A DNA stretch of 64,000 nt, taken from Pseudonocardia kunmingensis (GTDB taxonomy: Bacteria; Actinomycetota; Actinomycetes; Mycobacteriales; Pseudonocardiaceae). The stretch spans positions 310,001 through 374,000 of the forward strand of contig NZ_VFPA01000003.1 in NCBI RefSeq assembly GCF_006716445.1. The letters run 5' to 3'. A program made the translations under genes and the position numbers. This document shows, one piece after another, positions 1 to 7,863 of the stretch. Under the pieces are notes generated by a model. The model saw nothing but the letters and a program-made list of their open reading frames with translations, had not been told where the DNA came from and did not search any database. Numbering within the stretch: the first letter of the stretch is position 1; every line of letters starts with the position of its first letter.

Positions 1-1171
1 ACCGCAGCAGCAGCGCGAACAGCGTGCTCTTCCCCGCACCCGACGGACCGACGATCGCGGTGTGCCCGCGCGCCGGCACCACCAGGTCGACGCCGTCGAC
101 GGCGGGCGCCTGCTCCGGGCCGTAGGCCGCGACGACGTCGCGGAGCTCGAGCACCGCACCGGTCGCGCCCTGCGGAGCGGTGGTGCCCGGCTGCGCGGAA
201 CCGGTGTCCTCCTGCTCGAGCTGCTCGACCTGCGCGATCCGGCGGGCCGCGGCGATGCCCGCCTGCAGCGCCGTGAGGTTCTGGCTCAGCTCCATGATCG
301 GCTCCATGAGCCCGAACGCGTAGAGCAGGAAGGCGATCAGGGTGGAGACCTCCAGCAGCCCGGCACCGACGCGCCAGGCGCCGACGCCCAGGATCAGGAT
401 GATCGCGGTCTGGATCCCGGCCCAGGAGATCGTCCACGCCACGGCCTCCCGGCGCACGGCGCGGACGCTGTGGCGCATCGACGCGTCGGCGTGCGCGAGG
501 ATCCCCGCGGCCTGGCGCTCCTCCGCCCGGCTCGCCTTCACCGTCCGGATGGCCCGCAACGCGGTCTCCAGCACGCCCCCGAGCCGGCCGAGGTGCTCCT
601 GGGCCCGCTCCTGGGCCGTCGCGATGGCGGGCATCAGCACCGCGAACAGGACGACGACCACGATCACCGCGGCGACGGTCGTGGCCAGCAGCACCAGGTC
701 GAGCACCGCCATCAGGACCAGCGTGCCGACGAGCATCACGACCCCGTTGGCCAGGCCGACCAGGCTGGAGGCCACGGCCTCGCGCAGCAGCACGGTGTCG
801 GAGGTGACGCGGGCGACGAGCTCTCCCGGTGACCGCCGCGTGATGCCCGGGACGGTCGCGCGCAGGAAGCGGCGGACCATCGACTCGCGGGCCGAGCGCA
901 CGACCCGCTCCCCCAGGGTCCCGAGCAGGATCCACTCGCAGATCCAGATCGCGGCACCGACCACGAGCAGGACGGCCAGCGCGGTGATCGGCCCGGCGAG
1001 CGACGCCGACGCGCCGAGCGAGTCGAGGATCCACTTCGTGACCATCGGTGTGGCGAGACTGGTCGCGGAACCGGCAAGCGCCAGTGCCAGGCCGAGCAGC
1101 AGCGTGCGCAGGTGCGGCCGGGCGATCGCCCGGATCAGGTGGAGCCCGGACACCGCGACTGGAGTACTCAT
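1..1171 (-). CDS. ABC exporter, fused membrane and ATPase domains (3' part outside window)
   Basis: The frame opens with ATG at 1171 and runs off the window start, so about 390 residues are visible. The first ~300 residues hold the hydrophobic helices of a type I exporter half-transporter. An ATP-binding domain then begins (VLELRDVVAAYG) and the Walker A motif GPSGAGKST lies near residue 375. Such proteins dimerise in the inner membrane and export drugs, lipids or peptides; the substrate cannot be read here. The gene is divergent from a TetR regulator, and a perfect dyad lies 11 bases upstream of its start, so TetR-controlled efflux is the likely arrangement. The rest of the ATPase domain (Walker B, signature) is not in the window. 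Confidence 0.9.
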   Translation of the reverse strand, partial: MSTPVAVSGLHLIRAIARPHLRTLLLGLALALAGSATSLATPMVTKWILDSLGASASLAGPITALAVLLVVGAAIWICEWILLGTLGERVVRSARESMVRRFLRATVPGITRRSPGELVARVTSDTVLLREAVASSLVGLANGVVMLVGTLVLMAVLDLVLLATTVAAVIVVVVLFAVLMPAIATAQERAQEHLGRLGGVLETALRAIRTVKASRAEERQAAGILAHADASMRHSVRAVRREAVAWTISWAGIQTAIILILGVGAWRVGAGLLEVSTLIAFLLYAFGLMEPIMELSQNLTALQAGIAAARRIAQVEQLEQEDTGSAQPGTTAPQGATGAVLELRDVVAAYGPEQAPAVDGVDLVVPARGHTAIVGPSGAGKSTLFALLLR

Positions 1172-1181
1172 GGCCGATAGT

Positions 1182-1197
1182 GGAACACGACTGTTCC
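1182..1197. promoter_or_regulatory. Candidate TetR operator
   Basis: A perfect inverted repeat, GGAACA - CGAC - TGTTCC, lies between the divergent exporter and TetR genes. A further GTTCC half-site follows at 1214-1218. The position covers the exporter leader and the space upstream of the regulator, as expected for an autoregulated TetR operator. Binding is inferred. Confidence 0.5.
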
Positions 1198-1246
1198 GTT
1201 CTCGTCAAACCAGTTCCATTATGGCGCAGTGCGGTACTGTCACCAC

Positions 1247-1816
1247 GTGGTCAAGGAGCTCGATGCCGCCCCGAGCAGCACTCGTGCGCGCACGCGCCGC
1301 GCCATCCTCGACGCCGGGGTGAGCATCCTGTCCCAGCAATCCGGCGCGTCGCTCGCCGAGGTGGCGAGCGCCGCAGGCGTGGGACGCACCACGATGCACC
1401 GCTACTTCCCCGAGCGCGCCGACCTGATCGCCGGCATCACCGCGGACCTGGTCGAGCAGATCGCGTCGGCCACCGAGCGCGCGCGGCCGCAGGACGGCCC
1501 CGCGCTGGCCGCGCTGGAACGGGTCTGCCAGGCCTACTTCGCCCTCGGCGACGGGCCGATGCTGATGCTGAGCGAGCCCCAGCTGTTCGGGCCGCCCGAG
1601 GACCACATGAGCGAGTCCGACCGCGCCGTCCTCGAGCTCGTGCGGCGCGGCCACGCCGAGGGCACGATGGACCCGGACCTCACCCCGGAGTGGATCCTGT
1701 CCGTGCTCTGGTCGCTGCTGTTCTCCACCTGGCTGCACACCCGCGAGGACGACGTGCCCGAGCACGACGCCCTCGCCCTGTGCCTGCGGACGCTGCGGAA
1801 GGCCGTCGCCGCGTAG
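1247..1816 (+). CDS. TetR-family transcriptional regulator
   Basis: About 189 residues from the GTG at 1247; an in-frame GTG at 1229 would add six residues. The N-terminus has the TetR helix-turn-helix: ARTRRAILDAGVSIL, then SLAEVASAAGVGRTTMHRYF at roughly residues 35-54. The C-terminal ligand-binding domain is unspecific. It is divergent from the ABC exporter at 1-1171 and most likely represses it and itself through the GGAACA/TGTTCC dyad. The inducer is unknown. Confidence 0.88.
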   Translation: MVKELDAAPSSTRARTRRAILDAGVSILSQQSGASLAEVASAAGVGRTTMHRYFPERADLIAGITADLVEQIASATERARPQDGPALAALERVCQAYFALGDGPMLMLSEPQLFGPPEDHMSESDRAVLELVRRGHAEGTMDPDLTPEWILSVLWSLLFSTWLHTREDDVPEHDALALCLRTLRKAVAA

Positions 1817-1822
1817 GTGCCG

Positions 1823-2221
1823 TCAGGGCAGGGCCGCGGTCAGCTCCAGCTCGACGAGCTGGTCGGGGAACCCGAGGGCGGCGACGCCGAGCAGCGTGCT
1901 GGCGCTGGTGAACGCCGCACCGATCGGGGAGGAGGCGAAGCGGTGCCACGCGGCCGTCGCGGCCTCCTGCCCGCCGACCACGTACACGACCGACCGGACG
2001 ACGTCCTCGGGGCGCGCACCGGCGGCGTCGAGCGCCCGCTGCGTGTTCTCGATCGTCACGTCGACCTGGCGGTCCAGGTCGCCCACCCCGACGACCCGCT
2101 CCCCCGTCCCGTCCATCGGCATCTGGCCTGCCAGGAAGGCGAGCCGGCCGGGGCTCGCGATCGTCACGTGGTGGTAGCCGGAGGTCGGGTGCAGGTGGTC
2201 GGTGCGGAGTCTCTCGATCAC
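1823..2221 (-). CDS. RidA/YjgF-family protein, probable non-deaminase paralogue
   Basis: 132 residues, the usual length for this trimeric fold (NTQRALDAAGARPEDVVRSV, then LVELELTAALP at the C-terminus). Classical RidA hydrolyses reactive enamines/imines with an arginine in the PARS/T segment before the last strand. Here that segment reads SASTLLGVAAL, so the arginine appears to be replaced by serine. That points to one of the Rid subgroups of unassigned activity. It lies tail-to-tail with the TetR gene, six bases apart. Family call firm, activity unknown. Confidence 0.8.
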   Translation of the reverse strand: MIERLRTDHLHPTSGYHHVTIASPGRLAFLAGQMPMDGTGERVVGVGDLDRQVDVTIENTQRALDAAGARPEDVVRSVVYVVGGQEAATAAWHRFASSPIGAAFTSASTLLGVAALGFPDQLVELELTAALP

Positions 2222-2266
2222 ACCCCCAGCCTGCCAACCGGAGCCGGGCCGGTCATCCCGATTCGG

Positions 2267-2902
2267 TCAGCGGCGCAGCGCCGCCGCCTTGCGCAATCGC
2301 CCGTGCTGGACCACGCCGTAGCTGAGGGCCTGGGCGTGCGCGAGCGCGAGCGCGCCGTGCGTGGCCAGCAGTAGCGCGACGTCCTGGACTGCAGCGTCAG
2401 GGGCGTGGGGACGGCGGAAGTACAGGTTCAGCGCACCGAGCGCCACCGCGGACCCGGGATCGGGCGCGAGGGCCGCGGACAGCACCGACCCGTACCCGCG
2501 GTCCACCGCGACCCGCGCGAACACCGGCCATTCCCCGGACGCGGCGAGGTCGCGGCCCACGACGAGGCCCGGTCCCGTCATCCGGGCCGCGGCCACGCAG
2601 GGGCCTGCGCCGGTGTCGTACTGGACCTGGTCGAGTGCCGCCGCCGCCGGCTGCAGGCTGACCGGGGTGCGGAAGCCGTCGCCGCTGTGCACCGTGACGC
2701 TGACGGCGTCGACGGTGGACAGGAGCCGACGGGCGGCCAGCGCCACCTGGGTGAGCACCTCCGCCACGCCTCCTGCTTCGAGCAGCCGCGCTGCGAGGAG
2801 CACGAACTGGCGGACCGGCACGCCCGTGCCGGCGTCCACCGGCCCGGTGGTGGCCCCACCCCCACCGGGCTCACGCATCGGGGCGCCGCTGCCCACCGCC
2901 AT
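2267..2902 (-). CDS. GAF-domain sensor protein
   Basis: About 211 residues from the ATG at 2902 (MAVGSGAPMREPGG); the frame stays open 111 bases further upstream but that extension looks non-coding. A GAF-type domain spans roughly residues 35-200: AALDQVQYDTGAGPCVAAAR, then GYGSVLSAALAP and ALGALNLYFRRP are typical of actinobacterial GAF proteins that often carry an ANTAR RNA-binding domain. No ANTAR domain follows; the protein ends soon after the GAF fold with a short basic tail (GRLRKAAALRR). Ligand and partner are unknown. Confidence 0.7.
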   Translation of the reverse strand: MAVGSGAPMREPGGGGATTGPVDAGTGVPVRQFVLLAARLLEAGGVAEVLTQVALAARRLLSTVDAVSVTVHSGDGFRTPVSLQPAAAALDQVQYDTGAGPCVAAARMTGPGLVVGRDLAASGEWPVFARVAVDRGYGSVLSAALAPDPGSAVALGALNLYFRRPHAPDAAVQDVALLLATHGALALAHAQALSYGVVQHGRLRKAAALRR

Positions 2903-3059
2903 CGCGCACACCGTCAGTCGCGGAAGGACTCGACGGGCGCGGCACCGCCCGGGCCCCGCGGCACTCTCATGACGACTCCCGTTCCGGCAAGGCGCCGAGA
3001 CTGCCCCGGCCACCGGCCCACGTCAACCGCCGGTCGGGGACCGTGCGCGGCTTCGCCGG

Positions 3060-3269
3060 TCAGGGCGCGCCGAGCACGTCCGGGACCGGCGCGGAGCTGG
3101 GCTGGTCGGTCCCGTTCTCGACGACGACCTCGACCGGCGAGGTGAGCGGCGGCATCGCACCGGCGGCCCCCGCCGCCTGGATCACTCCGACACCGGCGGT
3201 GAAGGCGACGACGACGAGGAACCACAACGACCCCCAGGCGACGGTGTGCAGCCGCACCAGGCCCGTCAC
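3060..3269 (-). CDS. Small single-span membrane protein
   Basis: 69 residues from GTG at 3269. One hydrophobic segment (WGSLWFLVVVAFTAGVGVIQAAGAAGA) follows a short basic N-terminus. The tail is about 35 residues, rich in P, S, V and acidic residues. No known family is recognised. The start was chosen because the GTG overlaps the stop of a 25-codon upstream frame (GTGA), which itself has a good ribosome-binding site. The frame is also open to ATG at 3410, but that extension is Ala/Arg-rich and unlike protein. Confidence 0.45.
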   Translation of the reverse strand: MTGLVRLHTVAWGSLWFLVVVAFTAGVGVIQAAGAAGAMPPLTSPVEVVVENGTDQPSSAPVPDVLGAP

Positions 3270-3343
3270 GGGCCCGACCGGACCGGCGGTGCACCCGTCC
3301 CGGCCGGGCGCGCTGGACGCTGCTGCTGGATGAACGTGCTCAT
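3266..3343 (-). CDS. Possible 25-codon leader peptide
   Basis: ATG at 3343 follows a GGGGGAA ribosome-binding site and encodes MSTFIQQQRPARPAG and ten more residues before TGA. The stop overlaps the GTG of the small membrane protein (GTGA), an arrangement that usually means translational coupling. No function is assigned. It could instead be the true N-terminus of the downstream protein if the sequence carries a one-base error. Confidence 0.3.
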   Translation of the reverse strand: MSTFIQQQRPARPAGTGAPPVRSGP

Positions 3344-3583
3344 CGTTCCCCCTGGCTCTGCCGGCCGCGGTCGCCGTGGCCGCGCCGAGAAACGGCCCCA
3401 CGAGCCCCACTCGCAGACCGTCCCCCTCGGTCTGCTATCGCCCGATCGGGGAATGTCATTACGCAGGGCGTTTCCGTGGTCGGCAGAATCACTCGGTCGG
3501 CGGCACTGTTCCGGGCCCGGGGCCGCACCTGCGCCGCGGTGACCGACTCGCGCCGGTGCCGCGGCCCGCCCGGCAGCCGCCGA

Positions 3584-3976
3584 TCAGCCCGGCACCCGGT
3601 CCAGGAAGCCGTGCACCGCCGTGATCCGGCCGTCCGCCGCCACCGTCGCGACGTCGAAGCCGATCACCACGGGCTCGGCCCCCTCCGGGCCGAGGCCCCA
3701 CCGGAAGCGGCAGACGTCGTGGTGGGCGTCGACCTCGCCGACGGCGGAGAACTGCATCCCGGGGAACTGGGCCTGGACCCCGGCCACGAGGGCGTCCAGG
3801 GCGTCGGTGCCGGTCACGTCCGCGAGCGGGTCGACGTAGCGGGCGTCCGGGGCGAACACGCGCTCGATCAGCGCGCGCCGCGCCTGCGGGTCGGTGGAGT
3901 TCCAGGCCTGCAGGTAGTCCGCCACCAGGGCGGCGGTCGGCGTCTCGGTCCGGTCGGTGTCGGGCGTGGTGGTCAT
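3584..3976 (-). CDS. SnoaL-like (NTF2-fold) protein
   Basis: 130 residues, typical for the SnoaL-like family: ALVADYLQAWNSTDPQARR, then FAPDARYVDPLADVTG, then GFDVATVAADGRITAVHGFLD. These alpha+beta cone proteins are small isomerases, hydratases or ligand-binding proteins; sequence alone does not separate them. It lies 25 bases downstream of the FadR-type regulator on the same strand and may be co-transcribed with the fucosidase locus. Function unknown. Confidence 0.75.
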   Translation of the reverse strand: MTTTPDTDRTETPTAALVADYLQAWNSTDPQARRALIERVFAPDARYVDPLADVTGTDALDALVAGVQAQFPGMQFSAVGEVDAHHDVCRFRWGLGPEGAEPVVIGFDVATVAADGRITAVHGFLDRVPG

Positions 3977-4001
3977 CGGGTTCCTTCCCGTCGTCGTGCT
4001 G

Positions 4002-4721
4002 TCAGGACCCAGCTTCGACGCTCGGCGGACGCCGGTCGATCACCTCCGGGGTAATGCACCGCCGCAGCCAGTCGACGACGCCATTGATGTGCACGGTGAC
4101 GTGCGCGGCCACCAGCGCCGCGTCGCCGCCCGCGAGCGCGTCGACGATCACGCGGTGCTCGGCGAGGGTCCGCTCGACGGAGCCCTCCTGCGTGAGGCCC
4201 CGCCAGATCCGGGCACGCAGCGTGCTGCTCGACAGGGTCTCCAGGAGGCCCGCCAGGTAGGAGTTGCCGGCCAGGTCGGCGAGGTAGCGGTGGAACACCT
4301 CGTCGTGCGCGACGAGCTCGTCCACCGACGTCGTGTCGTCGACGGCGACGAGCAGGCCGCGCAGGTGCGCGACGTCGGCGGGCGTGGTGCGCGGGGTGGC
4401 GAGCGCCGCCGCCGCCGGCTCCAGGATGCGCCGCACCTCGAACAGCTCCAGCACCGACGCGTCCTGGTGCAGGTCCACCACGAACGACATCGCGTCGAGC
4501 AGGAGCTCGGGGGTCAGGCTGGTGACGTAGGTGCCGTCGCCGCGGCGCACGTCGAGCACCCGGATGATCGCGAGCGCCTTGACCGCCTCCCGCAGCGAGC
4601 TGCGGGACAGGCCGAGGGCCTCGGAGAGCTCCTTCTCCGGCGGCAGCCGGTCGCCGGGACGCAGCTCGCCGGACCGGATCATCGCCTTGATCTCGAGGAT
4701 CGCCTCGTCAGTGACCGCCAT
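4002..4721 (-). CDS. GntR-family regulator, FadR subfamily
   Basis: 239 residues from ATG at 4721. The winged helix is clear (IRSGELRPGDRLPPEKELSE, then LGLSRSSLREAVKAL) in the first 70 residues. It is followed by the all-helical FCD effector domain (ELFEVRRILEPAAAALA; HDEVFHRYLADLAGNSYL; EHRVIVDALAGGDAALV). FCD domains bind small carboxylates or sugar acids, often through a metal. It is the last regulator gene of the fucosidase/ABC locus, 11 bases after the fucosidase stop, so it is the leading candidate to bind the ACATCCGATG sites ahead of the importer gene. Confidence 0.88.
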   Translation of the reverse strand: MAVTDEAILEIKAMIRSGELRPGDRLPPEKELSEALGLSRSSLREAVKALAIIRVLDVRRGDGTYVTSLTPELLLDAMSFVVDLHQDASVLELFEVRRILEPAAAALATPRTTPADVAHLRGLLVAVDDTTSVDELVAHDEVFHRYLADLAGNSYLAGLLETLSSSTLRARIWRGLTQEGSVERTLAEHRVIVDALAGGDAALVAAHVTVHINGVVDWLRRCITPEVIDRRPPSVEAGS

Positions 4722-4732
4722 GGACGCGGCCC

Positions 4733-6079
4733 TCAGACCGCGGCGAACGCGACCGCCACCGGGGTGCCGGCGGCCGGGAGCTCCACCGCGACGCCGCCGG
4801 CGTCCGGGCGCGCCACGACCGGTGTGCCGTCGGCGAGCGCGGCGGAGGCGAGGTCGAGCCGGTCGGCCCGGGCGGGCAGGACGAGCGGGCCGCCCACCGG
4901 CTCCGCCAGCGCCCAGACCCGGTCGGCGGTGCGGGTCCAGCGCACCCACGGCGCGTCGGAGGGGCCGGCGACGGCCGGGTCCAGCGGGCGCGAGCCGTGC
5001 ACGGCCGCGGAGTGCGCGGCCATCCAGCCGGCGAGCGCCTCCAGGGTCCGGCGCTGCCCCGTCGGGATGGCACCGCTCGCGGTGGGGCCGACGTTGAGCA
5101 GCAGGTTCCCGCCGCGGGAGACGACGTCGACGAGGTGGCGCACCAGCTGCGGGCCGCTCATCAGGTGCCGCGAGTCCTCCGCCTGGTTGTAGCCGAACGA
5201 CAGCCCGATGCCCCGGCAGTTCTCCCAGGCCGCCGCACCCTCGTTGGCGAGGCCGTGCTGGTACTCGCTGGTGCGGAAGTCGCGGTGCGTGTCGCCCCAC
5301 CGGTCGTTGACGACACCGTCCGGCACGGTCGCGTAGTAGTGCCGGAACAGCTCGGCGAGCCCGAGCGCGCCGTCGTGCTTGCCCGCGTCGGGCCATTCGA
5401 TGTCGTTCCACAGCACGTCCGGGCGGTACCGGTCCACCAGGTCCCGCACGTGGGTGTGGGCGTACACGGCGTAGGCGGCGTCGACGGGTCGCAGCGCCCG
5501 CACGTCCGCCGCCGTGGCGATCACCGGCAGGTGCGGGGTGACGTGCCAGTCCAGGCCGCCGGAGTAGTACACGCCGAAGCGCAGCCCGGCCGCCCGCACG
5601 GCCGTGGCCAGCTCGCCGACCAGGTCGCGACGCGGCCCGCGGTGCACCGTGTTGCGGGTGCCGGTGCCCGGCGCGTCCCAGAGCGCGATCCCGTCGTGGT
5701 GCTTGGTCGTGGGCACGACGTAGCGGGCGCCGGCGCGTGCGAACAGGTCGCACCACCCCTGCGGGTCGAACTCCTCGGCCTTCCAGGCGTCGAGGAAGTC
5801 GTCGTAGGGCGCGTCGCCGTGGACGCGCCGGTGGTGCTCCCGGGCGGGGCTGTCGTCGAACCGGATCGTGTTGGCGTACCACTCGGCGTAGGCGTTGTGG
5901 CGGAACCAGGTGCCCTCGTCCACCGCGCCCAGCTCGCCGGTCGGCTCCGCCCACGCGGGCACCGAGTAGGCGCCCCAGTGGACGAAGATCCCGAGCTTCG
6001 CGTCGGCGTACCAGTCCGGCAGCGGGCGCTGCAGCCGGCTCCAGTCGGTCACGAGGTCCTCCGGGGGGTCACCGGCCAC
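4733..6079 (-). CDS. Alpha-L-fucosidase (glycoside hydrolase family 29)
   Basis: 448 residues, full length for the catalytic barrel plus a C-terminal beta domain. It has the family signatures KLGIFVHWGAYSVPAW (residues 28-43), TKHHDGIALW (125-134) and RPDVLWNDIEWPD (219-231). D226 in the WND motif is the expected nucleophile. No signal peptide is seen, so it probably acts in the cytoplasm on fucosylated oligosaccharides brought in by the adjoining ABC importer. It overlaps the upstream permease by 11 bases. Some GH29 members accept other L-sugars, so the exact substrate is inferred from family only. Confidence 0.88.
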   Translation of the reverse strand: MAGDPPEDLVTDWSRLQRPLPDWYADAKLGIFVHWGAYSVPAWAEPTGELGAVDEGTWFRHNAYAEWYANTIRFDDSPAREHHRRVHGDAPYDDFLDAWKAEEFDPQGWCDLFARAGARYVVPTTKHHDGIALWDAPGTGTRNTVHRGPRRDLVGELATAVRAAGLRFGVYYSGGLDWHVTPHLPVIATAADVRALRPVDAAYAVYAHTHVRDLVDRYRPDVLWNDIEWPDAGKHDGALGLAELFRHYYATVPDGVVNDRWGDTHRDFRTSEYQHGLANEGAAAWENCRGIGLSFGYNQAEDSRHLMSGPQLVRHLVDVVSRGGNLLLNVGPTASGAIPTGQRRTLEALAGWMAAHSAAVHGSRPLDPAVAGPSDAPWVRWTRTADRVWALAEPVGGPLVLPARADRLDLASAALADGTPVVARPDAGGVAVELPAAGTPVAVAFAAV

Positions 6080-6917
6080 CGAGGCCGGACAGGGCGATGC
6101 CGCGGACGAGGTGGCGCTGCAGCAGCACGACCATGGCGACGGTCGGCACCATGGAGATCGCCGAGGCGGCCATGAGCAGGTGCCACTGGTTGCCGTTCTG
6201 GGAGAGGAACAGGTTGAGCCCGAGCGGCACCGTCGACATGTCGCGGCTGTTCACGACGATCAGCGGCCACAGGAAGCTGTTCCAGTAGTTGATGAAGGTG
6301 AACGCCGCCAGCACCGCGACGGCGGGTTTCGCGATCGGCACGATGACCTGCAGCAGGATCCGGACGCGGCTCGCGCCGTCGATCGTCGCGGCCTCCTCCA
6401 GCTCACGCGGGATCGAGAGGAAGAACTGGCGCAGCAGGAACGTGCCGAACGCGGTGAACGCCCAGGGCAGGATCAGCGCGGCGTAGCTGTCCACCCAGCC
6501 GAGCTGCTGCATGAGGATGAACATCGGGACGACCGTGACCTCCTGCGGCACCATCAGCGTGCCCAGGTAGAGCAGGAAGAGCCGGTCGCGGAACCGGAAG
6601 CGCAGCCGCGCGAACGCGTACGCCGACAGCACCGACGTCACGCACACGACGACCGTGCCCGTCACCGCCACGAACAGGCCGTTGAGCATGAACCGGCCGA
6701 ACGGCAGGTAGCTCCACGCCTCGGCGAAGTTGGACCAGCGGATCTCCGAGCCGATCAGCCCGGTGTCGATGCCGAACACCTCGGCGGGCGGCTTGAGCGC
6801 CGTGGCGATCATCCAGACGAACGGCATCAGGAACAGCAGGAGCACGGCCGTGAGCAGCACCTGCGACACGACGCGTCGAGCGGATGCGGTCCTAGTCGTC
6901 GCGGTCCTAGTCGTCAT
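6069..6917 (-). CDS. Sugar ABC transporter permease, MalG-type
   Basis: 282 residues with six predicted membrane spans. The EAA loop reads EEAATIDGASRVRILLQVIVPIAKPA, as in CUT1 carbohydrate importers. It pairs with the permease encoded just upstream (11-base overlap) and the lipoprotein at 7864-9114 to form an oligosaccharide importer. No ATPase gene is present in this operon; CUT1 systems of actinobacteria commonly share one MsiK-like ATPase encoded elsewhere. Confidence 0.9.
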   Translation of the reverse strand: MTTRTATTRTASARRVVSQVLLTAVLLLFLMPFVWMIATALKPPAEVFGIDTGLIGSEIRWSNFAEAWSYLPFGRFMLNGLFVAVTGTVVVCVTSVLSAYAFARLRFRFRDRLFLLYLGTLMVPQEVTVVPMFILMQQLGWVDSYAALILPWAFTAFGTFLLRQFFLSIPRELEEAATIDGASRVRILLQVIVPIAKPAVAVLAAFTFINYWNSFLWPLIVVNSRDMSTVPLGLNLFLSQNGNQWHLLMAASAISMVPTVAMVVLLQRHLVRGIALSGLGGR

Positions 6918-7848
6918 AGTGCACCCACCGCTTCTGGCCGAGGAACTGCAACGCGGTGACCAGCATGATGATCATGAAGAGGAACCAGCCGATCGTCGAC
7001 GCCGTGCCGAGGTCGAACTGCTGGAACCCCTGCCGGTAGAGGTTGAGCACCATCGTCTCGGTGGTGACGCCCGGGCCGCCGCCGGTGAGCACGTAGGGCT
7101 GGACGAACACCTGGAACGAGGTGATCAGCGTCATGATCATCGCGAAGAACATCGACGGCGAGAGCATCGGCAGCGTGACGTGCCAGAACCGGCGCAGCGG
7201 CCCGGCCCCGTCGATCGAGGCCGCCTCCTGCAGGCTCTGCGGGATCGCGTCGAGCCCGGCGGAGAAGACCAGCATGTTGTAGCCGAACCCCTGCCAGACC
7301 GACATGAGGATCACCGCGGCCATCGCCCACCGGTTGTCACCGAGGAAGTTGGGCGCGGGCATCCCGAGCACGTCCTGGAACGCCCGGTCGATCACACCGC
7401 CGGGCTGGTACAGCAACCGCCACACGAGCGCGTTGGCGATCATCGGCGTGACCGTCGGGATGAAGAACAGCAACCGGTAGATGCCGCGCCCGCGGATGCG
7501 GGGTGAGATCCACAGGGCCAGCCCGAGCGACACGACGATGTTGAGCGGCACGTAGAGCACCACGAACACCAGCGTGTTGAGCATGATCCGGTGGAAGATC
7601 GGGTCGCTCAGCAGCTCGCCGAAGTTCTCCAGCCCGACGAACTCGCGCCGCCCGATCACCGGCCAGGCGAAGAAGCTGATCGCCAGCGAGCCGACCAGCG
7701 GGATGAGCGTGAACAGCAGGAACCCGCTCGCGCTCGGGGCGAGGAACCCCAGCGCGGCGCGCCCGTCGCGGCGGTGCGGACCGCGCGCCGGCTCGGTGGC
7801 GGCCGGGCGGGGCGTGGGCGGGGCAGGGGCGGAGGTCGACAGCGTCAC
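6907..7848 (-). CDS. Sugar ABC transporter permease, MalF-type
   Basis: 313 residues. A disordered, proline-rich N-terminus precedes six membrane spans. The EAA motif is LQEAASIDGAGPLRRFWHVTLP. It starts 15 bases after the substrate-binding-protein stop and is the partner of the following permease. It belongs to the fucosidase operon and imports the presumed fucosyl-oligosaccharide. Confidence 0.9.
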   Translation of the reverse strand: MTLSTSAPAPPTPRPAATEPARGPHRRDGRAALGFLAPSASGFLLFTLIPLVGSLAISFFAWPVIGRREFVGLENFGELLSDPIFHRIMLNTLVFVVLYVPLNIVVSLGLALWISPRIRGRGIYRLLFFIPTVTPMIANALVWRLLYQPGGVIDRAFQDVLGMPAPNFLGDNRWAMAAVILMSVWQGFGYNMLVFSAGLDAIPQSLQEAASIDGAGPLRRFWHVTLPMLSPSMFFAMIMTLITSFQVFVQPYVLTGGGPGVTTETMVLNLYRQGFQQFDLGTASTIGWFLFMIIMLVTALQFLGQKRWVHYDD

Positions 7849-7863
7849 GAGATCCGCCTCCCG

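Noticed and set aside
62..832. Plus-strand open frames opposite the ABC exporter
   Set aside because: Arg/His/Asp-rich composition typical of antisense frames in GC-rich DNA; the minus strand encodes a clear transporter.
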